Origin: Agroathelia rolfsii
Lineage: Eukaryota; Basidiomycota; Agaricomycetes; Amylocorticiales; Amylocorticiaceae
Length of the DNA stretch: 64,000 bases
NCBI GenBank assembly: GCA_018343915.1
Contig: JABRWF010000001.1
Span: 5,704,001 to 5,768,000 of the forward strand
Direction: 5' to 3'
In this document: positions 34,440 through 46,230 of the stretch, piece by piece
How positions within the stretch are numbered: position 1 is the first letter of the stretch
Layout: each line of letters begins with the position of its first letter
Made by a program: the position numbers and the translations under genes
The notes under the pieces: generated by a model
Database searches by the model: none
Told to the model about the DNA's origin: nothing
What the model saw: the letters and a program-made list of their open reading frames with translations, nothing else

Positions 34440-35594
34440 CTAGGTTATTTGATTCAGTCAATAAACCATAGAGTTATGTATTATTCTTTTAAGGGGTATC
34501 ATTGAGATAGTTTTATTGCTAACATTTTCAAAATATAAATTTCATTAAATTTAGTATTTAGTATATCCTTCTTTTGCTTTTATTACCTCTGCCACCCTTT
34601 TAGGCATACTCTCAACTAACTTTTAATAAATAGATACTAAAATAGCATCCCACTCCTTCTCTACCCTCTCTAAAAGCCCAGTAAGTAATAATATAGGCTT
34701 ATTATAGTCTGCTAGCTTTCTTTTGAGATGATTCTATAGATGCTCAATAAGATTAAGGTCTGGAGAGTTAGCAGGCCACACTATAACTTCCAATTTATGG
34801 TCTTCAAACCATTTGATAGCTAGTTTGCTCTTATATTTGGAGTTATTATTCTGCTAAAACATAGTATTGTTAGTATCTTTATGTCAAGAGCTGCCTTTGC
34901 AGCTAGCTCGGGCAGTGCGGCGACGCCTCTGAGGCACTAACTGCTAAGCAGCTCACTACCAAATAGCAGCCCTATGGGTTCGTGGAGACGCCTCTTCAAT
35001 ATCTCGGAGCCTGCAGTGATATAGGTATTGTGGCAAGCAGACAAGCGCATGGTAGGTTGGTGCGGGTAGTCCGGCGAGATCAGGCGTAGAGCAGAAGATG
35101 ACAAGCTAGAGGGAGAGAGCAGAACAAGATACTCGAGGATGCTCAAGTCCACAGGTTGACTGCTGGCTATGCAGCGGGTGTAGGGCTTGTTTAGGGCCAA
35201 ACACACTTAATTTTCCAACTACGGTAACTACTACATCAAGTACAGTACATATATACTAAGTACAGTAGTCGAGAAAATGATAAATAAAGAAATGAAGGGA
35301 AAACAATAAAGACAATAAAGAATAGCGTGTGCCGCGCACTCTGGTAGTCATGCCATGCTGTGCACAAAGGCGGGGGTGCCTTCCTTTGGAACCATTGGTG
35401 GTCTGATCGTCGATCAGAGCACAATCATGGGGGAAGTCCAAGCGCGATCTTCCCAGATAGGAAGGATCCGCTGGTGCGGGCACATAGCAACTTGGGGAAT
35501 GTCTTCGAGAAGTCCAGTTGGCATGTGGAGTGCTCTGATGGGTAGAAGCGCATTGATGATGGGAAGGAAGCGTAAAGAGCGGCCGTACATATGG

Positions 35595-37445
35595 TGTTAC
35601 GAGTTGCTCATTGTACTATAATTTTATTTCGAATTTTTCACTATTTTTCTGAATTTTTCCTGATTTTTCTCTATTTTCTGATGTATATATTGTATATTAC
35701 ATAAGCATACACTCTGATGACTAAGCAAGTCATGTAATCAGTCAACTATGTGACTGGCCATCATGTGACCACTAGTCATGTTGTCATGAGTTGATCTTAT
35801 GGCTTATCTTGTTCTCCTAATTTTTCTATATTTTCTACTATTTTTCTTGAATTTATATCTTTTAATTTAAGTGCATAGGATTTATTTCTTTATTTTTGGT
35901 TTATTGCTGCTTTGTTCATATGGTACTGTACTTCATTTGGGTATGCTTCCTGATCCTCTGATGTACATCATTGATTTGCTTCTCCCATCTTTGATGCTTC
36001 TTTCATCTTTGATCTTTCCCATACTGTACTTCTGTTCTAACTCCCTTGATCCTTTCTCTTTCCTTTCTTCTATTTCCCTTGATGTGGAGTTAAGGACTAT
36101 TCTTAAAGTACTTGTAAACAGTATATAGAGGCCTGCCCTTGGGGCCTTTGCAATCCAGCTTGACCACCTTTTGCCCTCTGAGTCATTCTCACTCACACCT
36201 GAAAGTTCTCATCTCCTACTCTCTCTCTTGTGTGTTTTACCCCCCCCCCCATCATCATCTTTGACTTGTTATACCTGGACCCCAAGATTAAGGGGATATG
36301 CTGTGACTCCATGCTCTAAGGGAGTATAATACTGAGTGAAAGCATGTGTCATCATGATGTGTGAACATGGACTTCTAGGATCAGGGAGTATAAAGAATTG
36401 TGTCTAGTCCAAGACAGCATGTCCCATCTGGCAAAGGGACTTTAAAGAATACCAGTGATTATATGTTGCATGGAAGCCTTCATGAAACAGTGGGAGACCT
36501 TGCCTCTAGGTCTTTAAACATGAGTTGCACCTCCCTACTGGGGGAGATTAAAGATATCAGTAGTACCCCCCCCCCCTTTGCCTAGCCTTCCCAGGCTAGA
36601 TGTGTTTGGTTGGTTTAAGTCATGAGTGACCCATGACACATGTGACATATTATGTAAGTAGAGTCTAGAACATGGGTCTGGATCATGACACTACTTTAGA
36701 CTTACTATAACAAATAATGGTGTGATATCACACCATATTTAGCATTACTGCGCACAGACTATGTAAACTGTGCATAGACCAGGTAGAATTAGTATATAAC
36801 CCTGTAGTGCCTCTACCTGAAGACCTCAGATTCGTTCTCTTTGTCTTCAGGTAAGCACGGTAGTGCTTTGTATTAGTTAAGGCTGACATAATAATAAAAC
36901 TTTGTCTTCAGAGCTCACTCCCTCTCTAGGCTACCAGAGCCTGTCTCTCCCTCTCTCTCTCTCTTCCCTCTACCAAATCCTCTCTGCTGTGTGCTAGGAG
37001 GTAACAAGCGTGCTTCATACTGCTTGTTGTCTAGAGGTTGCTTAGTGCTCCTCTATGTTAGAAATGCATAAGACAGGTCTAGCCCTCTGAGTGACCATTT
37101 ACGTTTCTGTATACAAATTCATTGTGCTTAGTGCACCTAAGAGAACAACAGCAGAGCCCTGTGTTCTTTACGGTTAAGATACATCACATGCCTAACAGCA
37201 TACACAAGACAGTTTATGTTTTGTATATAGACCTTGCTTGAAAGTCTAGTAGACTTGGAGTAAAGCTTGGTGATACAAGGACTCAAGCTTGCATGATAGT
37301 TGTGACAGTGCAAGGAAGTGTACACCCACGCATCCCTAGCCTTGGGAGTTGTAAAACAGCCGTTACTTGGCTACCCCATACCTTTGAGGGGTTAATGTAG
37401 GCTTAGGTTGAGTTTTGGTGACAAGAGTCTGGTGTGCTCTTGACA
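35595..37445 (+). mobile_element. solo LTR-A inside LTR-E, holding LTR-I
   Basis: From TGTTACGAG to CTCTTGACA with tatgg target duplication (35590-35594 and 37446-37450). It is interrupted by LTR-I. Confidence 0.93.
35782..36638 (+). mobile_element. solo LTR-I, 857 bp
   Basis: From TGTCATGAGTTGATC to GACCCATGACA with catgt target duplication (35777-35781 and 36639-36643). It is pyrimidine-rich on the plus strand with two long C runs (near 36241-36250 and 36569-36577). No second copy lies in this window. Confidence 0.88.
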
Positions 37446-37602
37446 TATGGCTCTGGGGAAACATCGGCAGATACATCGGAAATACTTCTGATGCATGGGG
37501 TACGCGGCGACTTAGAAGGGAGGGTATCGCCGGTGGCTCTGTCGTAGTTGTTCGCAAATATCAATGTGTGCAATTGGGACATTTGGCGGCCGGGTGCATT
37601 GG

Positions 37603-39380
37603 TGTTAAGGCTTATGCTCTTGACTATACCAAATAAGACAACCTGCTTGTAAGGCACGCAGGTGGGCTGTAAGGCCGGGTTTTACGTCTATGACTTGTTT
37701 GGTACTTTTACCAAGTGCTCACGTGCTCCCGTTGCTACCAGTCGTAATAGTGTATCCTTGCTTTTACTATGCTAGGATAGCGTTTGGTACTCTAGTCAGA
37801 AGACTTCCCGTGTGCTTCTCTTCGCGTCTAATAAAGGCTTGGGTACTTCTTACTCAGGATAGGCGGCTTAGCCCTCCGTGATCAACAGACACTCGCTAGG
37901 ACTTGTTACTGCCTAGGCCTAAATGAATAGGGCTTTTGTATCACACGCAGTTGCCTCTATGTATTGAGGGCTTATGACTTATATGCCTTCTTATATCAAG
38001 GCCTACACAAACTCCTACTAAGATGCCCTTAAGGCCTTATACTTAATAGGGAAAGGTGTAAGAGAGAGAGAAGTGGGCTAGGACTTGGTAAGCCTGAAGT
38101 GTCACAAACCAAACTCGCCAGAGACCCTGACGGAAGGTTCGGTGCAACAAGAACACGGACAGGCAATGCGGCAATAGACGATCGCGGCAAAGGGCACTTG
38201 CGGAGGCAACGGCGTGATGCGGATGCGCGAGGCTAAGGATGGGCAACGAATCGAGAGGGTTGGGTGCTTCGGCAAACGGCCAAGTCGATCAACGCAACTC
38301 AACAAGATGATGGTCAAGAGAGGAAGGAAGGGGGTCAGATGCGAAGGCGCTAGCAAATAACGGGGCGAGTTGCTTTAGTCTGGACTTCGGCCAAACAAAT
38401 GGCTTTGGCCCTTGTGTCACTGCTTCCAACTAAATGGGATGAGAGGGGAAGTGTTCTTAGTCACTAGATATTTGAATTTCCGAACTAGAGTACGTAGGTA
38501 CAAAGTATTTGTGTATATATACTACTACTCAGTGGAACATGTACGATGGAGTGAGAACAATAAAGAAAATGGATAAAATCAATGATGAGTCAAAAAGGGA
38601 AATGATAAGAAAGGGAAGGATTGACACGCATGGTGAGAAGCGCTGCAGTTGTTGATTGATGCCGGGCATCAGTGAAACTACGCGGTGCGTCCGGAGTTTG
38701 TTGATTGGCGATCAGGTTTGGTTCCAACAGGCGCGTGTGACATGGAGGTTCCGGCGAGATAGTGCATTGTGAGTCACCGCCGTGCAACCTGAATGAACGC
38801 GTATTGTGGTGTGCGTCGGAAAACATCCTGGATATTGATTGGGATGTGCGGTGCATGACATGAAGGCAAAATATATTAGTTTATGTAAGGGATACAAGTG
38901 GGGGGGGTGCCCTTACCTGAAGGCGAAAAGGTCGAAGCTAAAGTTCAGGTAAGGGCTACATGCTTGTATTTATACATAAATGAAAGGGCCTGTGCACAGC
39001 CTTGATGGTCTGTGCGCAGCCGGGGTTTGTAAGCAAGATTGTGTCAAATACAGGGGCAGTGCTTTGTGACTAAGTCCAATGAGCAACCGATTGGAGTGAT
39101 GAGTCTAGTACTCCTTAGTAATCGCACAGTGATCGGAACGACCTTGGTTCCTGAGTCTAGACCTTTTGATGAAAAGGAATAATCTAGACTCTGCCTTCCT
39201 AATATACTCTTGTCACAAGCACTCCTGTCATGTGGGGCTAACACAGCCAGTCACACGCACGTCAAGATGTCGCCTGCAAGGTATTTCGTCCGTATCTCAG
39301 TCAATAAAAATCGTAAAAATACAATAAAAATATATACATGTTCGTAAGAAAAAAAGGCGAAAAATGTCCAACTCATAACA
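37603..39380 (-). mobile_element. solo LTR-D inside LTR-E, holding LTR-H
   Basis: Reverse-oriented D LTR with attgg target duplication (37598-37602 and 39381-39385). It is interrupted by LTR-H at 38100-38860. The start is TGTTAAGG rather than TGTCAAGG, a transition. Confidence 0.92.
38100..38860 (-). mobile_element. solo LTR-H inside LTR-D
   Basis: 761 bp in reverse orientation with tgaag target duplication (38095-38099 and 38861-38865). It matches the H copy at 22707-23465. Confidence 0.93.
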
Positions 39381-40450
39381 ATTGGCGGGTTGTGACACTT
39401 TAGCCTATAACTCTATACTATCCTAGAGTTTATCCTCTAAAATAGATATATAGACTTCTAAGTCTATTTTCCCAATAATCCTGGTTGCATATCCAGCCCT
39501 ATCCCATCCAAAACATCCCCACAATATAATGTTTCTACTACCAAACTTTTGTATTCTCTGAACTAGCCTATTACTAAGCCCTTCTCTCTTCTTTTTCCAC
39601 ATCTATTTCCTTCTATCAGACCCAATTCTATTGATCTTAGTCTCATCAGACTAGATTACCCTCTTCTAGTCCTCTAGAGTCTAGTGCTGGTGCTCAAGAG
39701 CAAAGTTTAATCTAGCCTTTTTATAATGAGGCTTAAGATTAGAACTTTTTTTCTTAGTTATAGCCTTTAAACCCTGCTTTCTTAGTCTCATATATATAGT
39801 TTAGGTAGACACAGACTCCTCAAGTGTGTTTTTAAGGGCTTTAGTTACATTCACAGTAGTATCAGCCTGACTAGAGCTAATAAAACAGATAGAATAGCAT
39901 ATAGTAATAAAGAAAAGCTTAAAGGGATAGCCTTCTAAGCTTTTAGAAAGGTAGGGACAGTGTTTAAAATATATTCTGCTAATAGAAGCATGGGATACAC
40001 TAGTAGCTTTAGCAATATCCCTAGCAGAATGATGTTTATTAAGCAAGTAGATAATATTAAGGAGTTATTAATTGAATAAAGGTTTTATAGTGGTATAGAG
40101 ATAATGGTGGTAGTAGTTTAAGAGTTGTTTGTGTTTATTTATACTAAATAGGGGGTATTTAAATGTGTGGTGGCACTGCTTACATAATTAGTATAGTATA
40201 ACTTGTGTTTTACTATAAAAAGTATATTTCAATTAAGTAGCAACAAAACTGTCTCAATGATACCCCTTGAAAGAATAATACATAACTCTATGGTTTATTG
40301 ACCAAATCACATGACCTAGGGCTCAATTTAAAGCAGATATGGTATACTTGATAGGAGTATTTTTAGTATAATTTTAAGTATTTTATTTCTAGAGATATAA
40401 ATCAAAAATAGTAAAAAATGCAAACATTAAGACAGTTTTGTCACTTAGTG

Positions 40451-40589
40451 TAGTAATAGTTATGTAATTTGCAAGTCACATGATCTAAACCCTAACCTAA
40501 GTAATACTACTTAACTATCAATGAAAAGAAAGAATAAAATAAAGGAAAAATAAAAGAAAAATTGGGCTAAGGTTAGTAAACTCATAACA
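40451..40589 (-). mobile_element. truncated LTR-F remnant
   Basis: It matches only about the last third of the LTR-F copy at 27191-27598, ending AACTCATAACA. Its missing part is replaced by mariner-2. Confidence 0.75.
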
Positions 40590-40593
40590 AGTA

Positions 40594-40804
40594 GCAATAA
40601 AACTGTCTCAATAATACCCCTTGAAAGAATAATACATAACTCTATGGTTTATTGACCGAATTATATGACCTAGGGCTTGATTCAAAGCAGATATAGTATA
40701 CTTAATAGGAGTATTTTTAGTATAATTTTATGTATTTTATTTCTAGAGATATAGATCAAAAGTTGTAAAAAATGCAAATATTGAGACAGTTTTGTCACTC
40801 AGTG
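40594..40804 (-). repeat. free-standing mariner TIR unit
   Basis: 211 bp corresponding to exactly one long mariner TIR, from GCAATAAAACTGTCTC to GTTTTGTCACTCAGTG, followed by TA at 40805. No transposase is attached on either side. It may be the remaining end of a third mariner copy. Confidence 0.8.
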
Positions 40805-40909
40805 TATATTTAGATTAGTATCAATGAGGGTGTAGGTAAAGGCTACATCTTGGCTTAAGCCAGCATTTTATATATTAATCAGTAGAAAAGATAAGGAGCC
40901 ATAAGTGAA

Positions 40910-41242
40910 TTAAACCACCATTATATATAACAAGCCAATAATATCTGGACAAAGTTGAGTAGTAAGGTGAGGAATGGATTTGCGAATAAATGTGGTAACT
41001 CTTGGATAACTATTCATAGGCATATTAGGGGTAAAAGCTTCCCAGGCAATGTTTGCTACAGTGCCTAGAATAGGGATACCCGGTGAGTCATCTAAGGATT
41101 GCGTTAAGCCGATATGGCTATACCAAGGTTCTTGCAAGAGAAGAATGTCAAAATCCGTTAGTAAATTTAGAAGGGCATATATGCGTTCATTAGAGCATGC
41201 TACGTTTAGTTGGAGGATACGTAGAGGGCGTAATTGGTTCAT
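40910..41242 (-). pseudogene. LINE ORF2 endonuclease N-terminus
   Basis: The first 110 codons of an APE-type endonuclease: LRILQLNVACSNE and DILLLQEPW, matching the N-terminal Asn and Glu active-site blocks of this family. It stops at 40910, and the following 100 bp have no long frame. RT is absent. Confidence 0.85.
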
Positions 41243-41287
41243 ACAACTATATCATTATTGGCTGTGGTGAGTGATTGGGGAGAAGTA

Positions 41288-42950
41288 ATAGCTAGGATAG
41301 AGAACTTACGGTGCTCAGCATAGTCAACTGAGTCTGCTTCGTGAGCCTCGCGGCAGTTAACACAATGATGTGGATAGTTGTAGACGGCATCCTCTGGGTG
41401 GTTCTCTGCCTTGCACTTACTACATTTCTGGCGGTGATTGCTTTTGGAGTGAGGTTTGCTGCAGAGGCGGCAATGAGGGCCACGTCTGCACCTGATAGCT
41501 GTGTGGTCAAGTTTCCAACAGATTGAGCACCGGTGGAGTCAGGGTTTGTCAACCCATCTCTTCACTGACCAGTGCACCGAACATGAAGATGCTGGAAGTT
41601 TGTTTGAGGAGGGATTTGGCAACCGTTTCATCAGGGTCTTCAAATGCAAAGGATACCGAGGATTTAAGGCCTTTAATGGACGATGGGATGCATAGCCAGC
41701 GAGGAGGTTGCGTAATGTGGAGTTTTTGGGTGATAGGGTTTGCTAGGAAAGCCTCGCAGAGGGTTTCATGGTTGAAGACTTCATATGAAGGGCAGGTGCA
41801 GGCTAGGACGCCTGCAAGGACCAGTTTGGACCACCTAGTGTCACGTGAGATGGTTTGGTCATCGGTGAGGCGGAGAGCATCCCGGAAGGTGGGGAAGTGG
41901 GTCCTAATAAGGCTGTGTGATACGTTGTGAGGGAAAGTTAGAATCAGGTTACCAGCTGCATTCCAGTTGGCACCAAGGACTTGGAGGCTGTTGGAGGTGG
42001 GGATGTCTTCAAGGCGGTTGTTGATAGATGCAATCATGTTAATTGGGAGGCTCCTCCGTTTGGGAGGACAAGGCTTGCCATGAAAGCGGACTACATACCT
42101 GATGTGTTGTGGTGGTCAACGGTACAGTTGCCACAGCCTCAGCATACATTGGTTTAACAGTTGATGTTGAAGGGTTGGGGTTGTTGGCGGCAGGCTTTTG
42201 GTTTCCAGAGGTATTTGGAGTCGACTGTTGCTGAAGGTAACGAGGTGCTTGGCCATTTACCTTATTTTCCAGTTTCAGAATGTGGTTCCTCATATCGCGG
42301 AGTAATTCAAGGATCTTGTTCTCGAAGGATGAGGGTTGGGAAGAGGGAGTGGGGATGGATTGAATGGGAGAGGTGTATGGCAGTGAGAAATTGTCAGAGT
42401 CAATGGCATCTTCACCTTCTTTCAGTTGCTGGGAGTTTTAGCAACTCGATATGAGGAAAGATTTAACTTCCTTGGTTGCGCGGGCATCGGAGTCTTCATG
42501 ATTAGCATCCAGCATTGTGAAAGAGCTGAAAATGGTTGCAATCGATTCGATACAGATCTCCTTCCAGTCTGTGACTGAGAGTTGATCAGCATTGCACTTT
42601 TCGTAATGGCCAACCAGCGTGGCCAGCTGGGTGAGAACATATTCGGCTGGAGTTGTAGAGGTGGGAGATGATGCTGTCTGAGTAATCAGAGTGTCGGTTT
42701 CCATTATTTCGTTACTTGATGAAGGCGCAGGCGCAGGCGCAGGCAGAGGCGTAGTGCGCCCGTATTGCTCAGAAGGTGGCGCTGGACGTTTGCGAGAGCC
42801 ACTAACGGGTAAGCTGAGTGATAACGGCGAGATCGAGTTTTGGGGAGAGAGATTCTGAGTAACTAGTGCTGATGGCATGAGTAAAAGAAGTCCTGTCTCG
42901 TGACGCACCGTCACACCTTTTCGTCGGAGTACATTGTACCAATTTCTCAC
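41288..42950 (-). pseudogene. LINE ORF1 (RNA-binding protein), decayed
   Basis: ORF1 of the LINE, an RNA chaperone-like protein. The likely start is the ATG of MPSALVTQ near 42877. A low-complexity Pro/Ala tract and a coiled-coil stretch (ILELLRDMRNHILKLENK near 42290) follow. The RNA-binding-like middle (NLILTFPHNVSHSLI, SKLVLAGV) is at 41800-41960. CCHC-type knuckles sit near the C-terminus (CSICWKLDHTAIRC near 41490-41530, then CRLCSKPHSKSNH and CSKC). A TAA at 42438 is probably a former CAA, and a frameshift lies at about 42040-42100. Inactive. Confidence 0.8.
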
Positions 42951-43040
42951 TGGGGATGAAGTATTGATCTAAAGGGAAGTTTTCTTATTGTCACACAACC
43001 ATATAAAAGCTTATGTTACCTATACTAAGTCAAAGACACG

Positions 43041-45195
43041 TTATTGGTACTTTAGCTTTAAGACCCGTTCTAGTGCATACTTGTCATGCTCCCTCATCAT
43101 CTCCTCTCCACCACAAACATCAGAGTGCCATTCATCCTTCAGCATGGCCTTGTTGATTGTTAGGGGGTATCGACGTGAACCTTCTATCCCAGCCCAGTCA
43201 AAGTCGACTATCATGGCATGCTGCTTTTTCGGGTCAACCATGATATTGACTGCTCTGAGGTCGCCATGAACAAGGCTATTCTCGCCTAGTTTTTCTAGGG
43301 CCTTTTCGATATCTTGAAATACCAAAGATGAGAGCTCACCCTTGTGAAACTGATCCATTGGCTTCCACCCCTCTAAATGTTCCATGATCACTATAAGCAT
43401 ATCACCTAGGACACGTCGGCAATGATGAAGCTTGGGAGCAAGGTTGTGGTTGGCGAGCATCTCGTGCGCTACTTGACTGTAGTTCTCCACAAATTTGACA
43501 ACAACTCTTAGCCTATCCTTGTCCTTGCTCTCATTTATATCCGCGACCAATAGACTTCGCATATCGAACGGTTCAGGGTCGGCCAACCTCTCAACGAGCT
43601 CGTTGTTGCGAGATAAATGTCCTTGAAACTCTAATCTTGGTAATGGCGGTGCATCTGAAGCCTCCGAAGGGTGGAGCGTGACACGCGGAAAACAGGCCTG
43701 GTGTGGATGGCGTGGTTTTACGGGATGAGCAAGTTGCTTGTATTCAGCATCGAGAGCTCTCGAGCACTCCACCAACGCCGAAGCTGTTCGAGCTAGCTGC
43801 TGGATCGTCCTAGTAGATTGGACACTCTCTCGCAAGTCCAATTGCAAGATATTGTCAACGACAATATATTCAAGACAGACTGATATGGAGATCTCGAGGG
43901 AATGACCATTTAGAGCCAAGAATACCGCAGGAAAGTATGTTGAGAGGAAGAATGGTTGATCCTTTGAAAACAAGTTAGGTGCCATAGATTTCAACCGTAA
44001 AGACACATACCTTGAATCCGTAAACACTTTCTGCCTTTGCTTTAGCACACTGCGCGATTGGGTCGCCCAAGCCCTTTTCTTTCTTGAACTCAAAGTAAGC
44101 ACACGGTATTTGAACCTTGCAGACTTTATTGTTGCTGTCTTTGCCATCAAAAGTTGTGACAACACATGCATTAGCCCTTGCCGTTGGTTGAGCATTGGCG
44201 TCAGATATTTGCGCACTCCTTGGGATGCGGAATTGTTCAATGAGATCGGTTCCAAAAAGAGTTTCAAAGTAATTCTTTGAAGCAGCCCAACGGCTAATTT
44301 CGGAACTGTGATCAGTAATGGCAACCTCGAGGAATTGGCGAGAGATATCTAGGTACGCGTTGGCGTCTTTGAACATTGCATCAGACTCCTCGATTGTTGC
44401 GTCAAGCATGCCAAGTTTGTACTGAAGCTGTGCCAAATGCTGATCATAGAGAGCAACGGGGAATGCAAATTGTCCTGCAGGTCGCCCGAAGAGAACATCT
44501 TTCCGCAGTTTGATTCCATGTTTACCTAAAACGAACGATGGAGGTGATCCGGTCACAATATTATTTAAATGCTTTTCGACTGCAAGCACACATTAGGAAC
44601 CGAAGTCAGGGAATCATTTCGCCACTCACGTGGGGCTTTAATCTGGCTTGATCTGCTTGAAAGAGCTGAAGATTCTTCTCTCTTGCGCTTTTTTTCTACA
44701 AGAACACGTCATCGTAAATTATGGATAAGCACCAGCGCATGTCTTACCCTGGGTAAAAGTAAAGGGAAGCTGTGCTATAACTTGTACCAGGGTTCCTTTG
44801 TCCTCAAAATGGTCGCCAACAAGATCTGTATTTGGGATCAATTGAACGAGTTCCTCATTTCTCCTTTTCGCCTTGAGGTGCACGAGAAGATTGTTAAGTG
44901 ATGTGGGATTGCCAGTGCTGGACATCATGCTGCGAGTATCTTGTTGTGTTATAGATCTGAGGTTGTGCGAATGCGAGAATTTGAGTTTGGGCTCTAGGGG
45001 GTTCATTATCTTCAGAATATCAACTATTCCAGACTGCCGGCCGACTCGTTGCATTACTGCCATCATCATGTCTTCAATGTAGCTAGTCGTTTCAACTGCC
45101 ACCCTAAGCACTTGATTCGCCTGCAATGCAAATTCCTCATCTACAAGAATGAACCAAATAGGAGTCAAACTGCAATCTTGACGACTAGATATCAT
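43041..45195 (-). CDS. protein-kinase-like protein, four exons, possible Crinkler-like N-terminus
   Basis: The only apparently intact gene here. Exons are 45195-44748, 44695-44630, 44579-44011 and 43961-43041. The introns of 52, 50 and 49 nt have GTAAGA/GTGAGT/GTATGT donors, CCTAAT/CCTAAC-like branch points in the last two, and AG acceptors. Exons total 2004 nt, exactly 668 codons (667 aa). The C-terminal 280 or so residues resemble a kinase fold: a VVVKF lysine strand, a MEHLEGW hinge, a catalytic HGDLRAVN near residues 593-600 and VDFDW (DFD in place of DFG) near 613. The N-terminal 70 residues (IWFILVDEEF...VLRVAVETT...ILKIMNPLE) recall the ubiquitin-like header of Crinkler proteins; this is a weak match. 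The first ATG (45195) follows no stop in the same frame nearby, so an upstream exon is possible. Substrate unknown. Confidence 0.78.
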
Positions 45196-45904
45196 AGTAG
45201 AAGCAAACACAATGTAAGAGAGGCGGTGGTGATGACTGTAGTAAGGAGTTGTAGTTCTGTGGCACTTGCCCTGGCGGGAGGTGTGACAAGGGAGGATGTG
45301 TGTAACGGCGCAGCGTTACTTGTCACGGCCCCGCTGTGTTAGATCGGTCACGCCGCGCTGCAGGACAGCGGGCGTTCGTCAGTAATTTCATATTCTCTCA
45401 TACTTAGTGATGCTCGGTCATATTAATTATCTATTGCATGTGGACGATGGATTTGGGAGGAGATAGCATTTTAGTATAAATACCTATCTGCTCTGTATTG
45501 AACGCGCATGCATCCAACAAACATCAGTGGCTGCGCCATAACGGACTTCCAATATTTAAGCTTCACTTCAAGTATAGTATATATACAATGTACCATGCAA
45601 AAATATAATATAACATCTTTTGACTTCTAACTACTACTATCACCTTTACAATAGTATCACTTAAGCCTTACCTACTTATTACCCTAGTAAGTTACTTATA
45701 CATTATATTAGTATAAGTAGTGGTAGCTATACTATACTATAGTAGTAGTAGTAGTTAGTATATTATATAGTATATATAAATACATGAGGCCTAGCTGCTA
45801 CCTCAAGACAAAAGTCTACCAGTGTAATACTTTGTGTATAATATAGTAGCTTTGAAAAAACCCTTGTGCTTATTATTTTATTGTTTGATCTTATGACAGC
45901 TATT
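45196..45904. other. upstream region of the kinase gene, then AT-rich sequence
   Basis: 45196-45400 is GC-richer and may hold the kinase promoter. No clear TATA is seen. 45560-45790 is AT-rich, low-complexity sequence with TA and TAG repeats. 45790-45904 has weak similarity to F-type LTR motifs. No gene is supported. Confidence 0.4.
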
Positions 45905-46082
45905 ATAATTGTTAAGAGTATATTAGTCTCTTATCACGAAAGTCTATAAAAACCCCTTAAAGGTATAGAGTAGGCTGTAAGGCCTTTTTTACTTCTCTTA
46001 GAACTTGGGATGTGTAAATATACACTTTCTTATGCTATTACAGCTATTATATATACTTAAGTTCTTCTATTACTAGGCTTTA
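45905..46082 (-). mobile_element. heavily decayed LTR-A remnant
   Basis: Reverse-oriented fragment still alignable to LTR-A (accccttaaaggta, tacactttcttatgc, attacagctat), with most C and G changed to T and A. An E LTR fragment interrupts it at 46083. Confidence 0.6.
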
Positions 46083-46230
46083 TATCAAGAGCTGCCTTTG
46101 CAGCTAGCTTGGGCAGTGTAGCAATGCCTCAGGGGTACTAACTGCTAAGCTACTCACTACTAAATGGTAGCCCTATAGGTTCATAGAGTTGCCTCTTTAA
46201 TATCTTAGGGCTTGTAGTAATATGGATAGT
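46083..46230 (-). mobile_element. LTR-E fragment, outer copy
   Basis: Starts TATCAAGAGCTGCC (TGTC changed to TATC) and runs 148 bp before a second E LTR interrupts it at 46231. The remainder is not found in the window. Confidence 0.75.

Larger units (their letters stand above)
34882..39397 (-). mobile_element. solo LTR-E holding LTR-A and LTR-D
   Basis: Reverse-oriented E LTR with cttta target duplication (34877-34881 and 39398-39402), inserted in the mariner-2 transposase. It carries LTR-A (itself holding LTR-I) and LTR-D (itself holding LTR-H). E sequence proper is at 34882-35594, 37446-37602 and 39381-39397. Confidence 0.93.
34568..40085 (-). pseudogene. mariner-2 transposase, decayed and split
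   Basis: The C-terminal part lies at 34568-34880 and the N-terminal part at 39398-40085, separated by LTR-E. The helix-turn-helix region is recognisable (SARDIAKATSVSHASISRI). The initiator is changed (ATA where mariner-1 has ATG) and many transitions create stops. Confidence 0.85.
33473..40450 (-). mobile_element. mariner-2: Tc1/mariner copy expanded by insertions
   Basis: The ends CTGAGTGACAAAAC (33473) and GTCACTTAGTG (40450) have TA at each side. It contains a solo LTR-C (33607-34439) and an LTR-E block (34882-39397). Removing both gives a unit collinear with mariner-1. Left flank is copia-like and right flank is an LTR-F remnant, so the two ends may not share one original insertion site. 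Confidence 0.85.
40807..42950 (-). mobile_element. truncated Tad-like LINE (non-LTR retrotransposon)
   Basis: Minus-strand LINE with ORF1 followed by the start of ORF2 (endonuclease). The 3' two-thirds, including RT, is missing: the sequence ends at a mariner end near 40806. No poly-A tail or target duplication is visible. Confidence 0.8.

Noticed and set aside
42719..42752. GGCGCAGGCGCAGG repeat as a structural element
   Set aside because: It is the codon repeat for the Pro/Ala tract of LINE ORF1.
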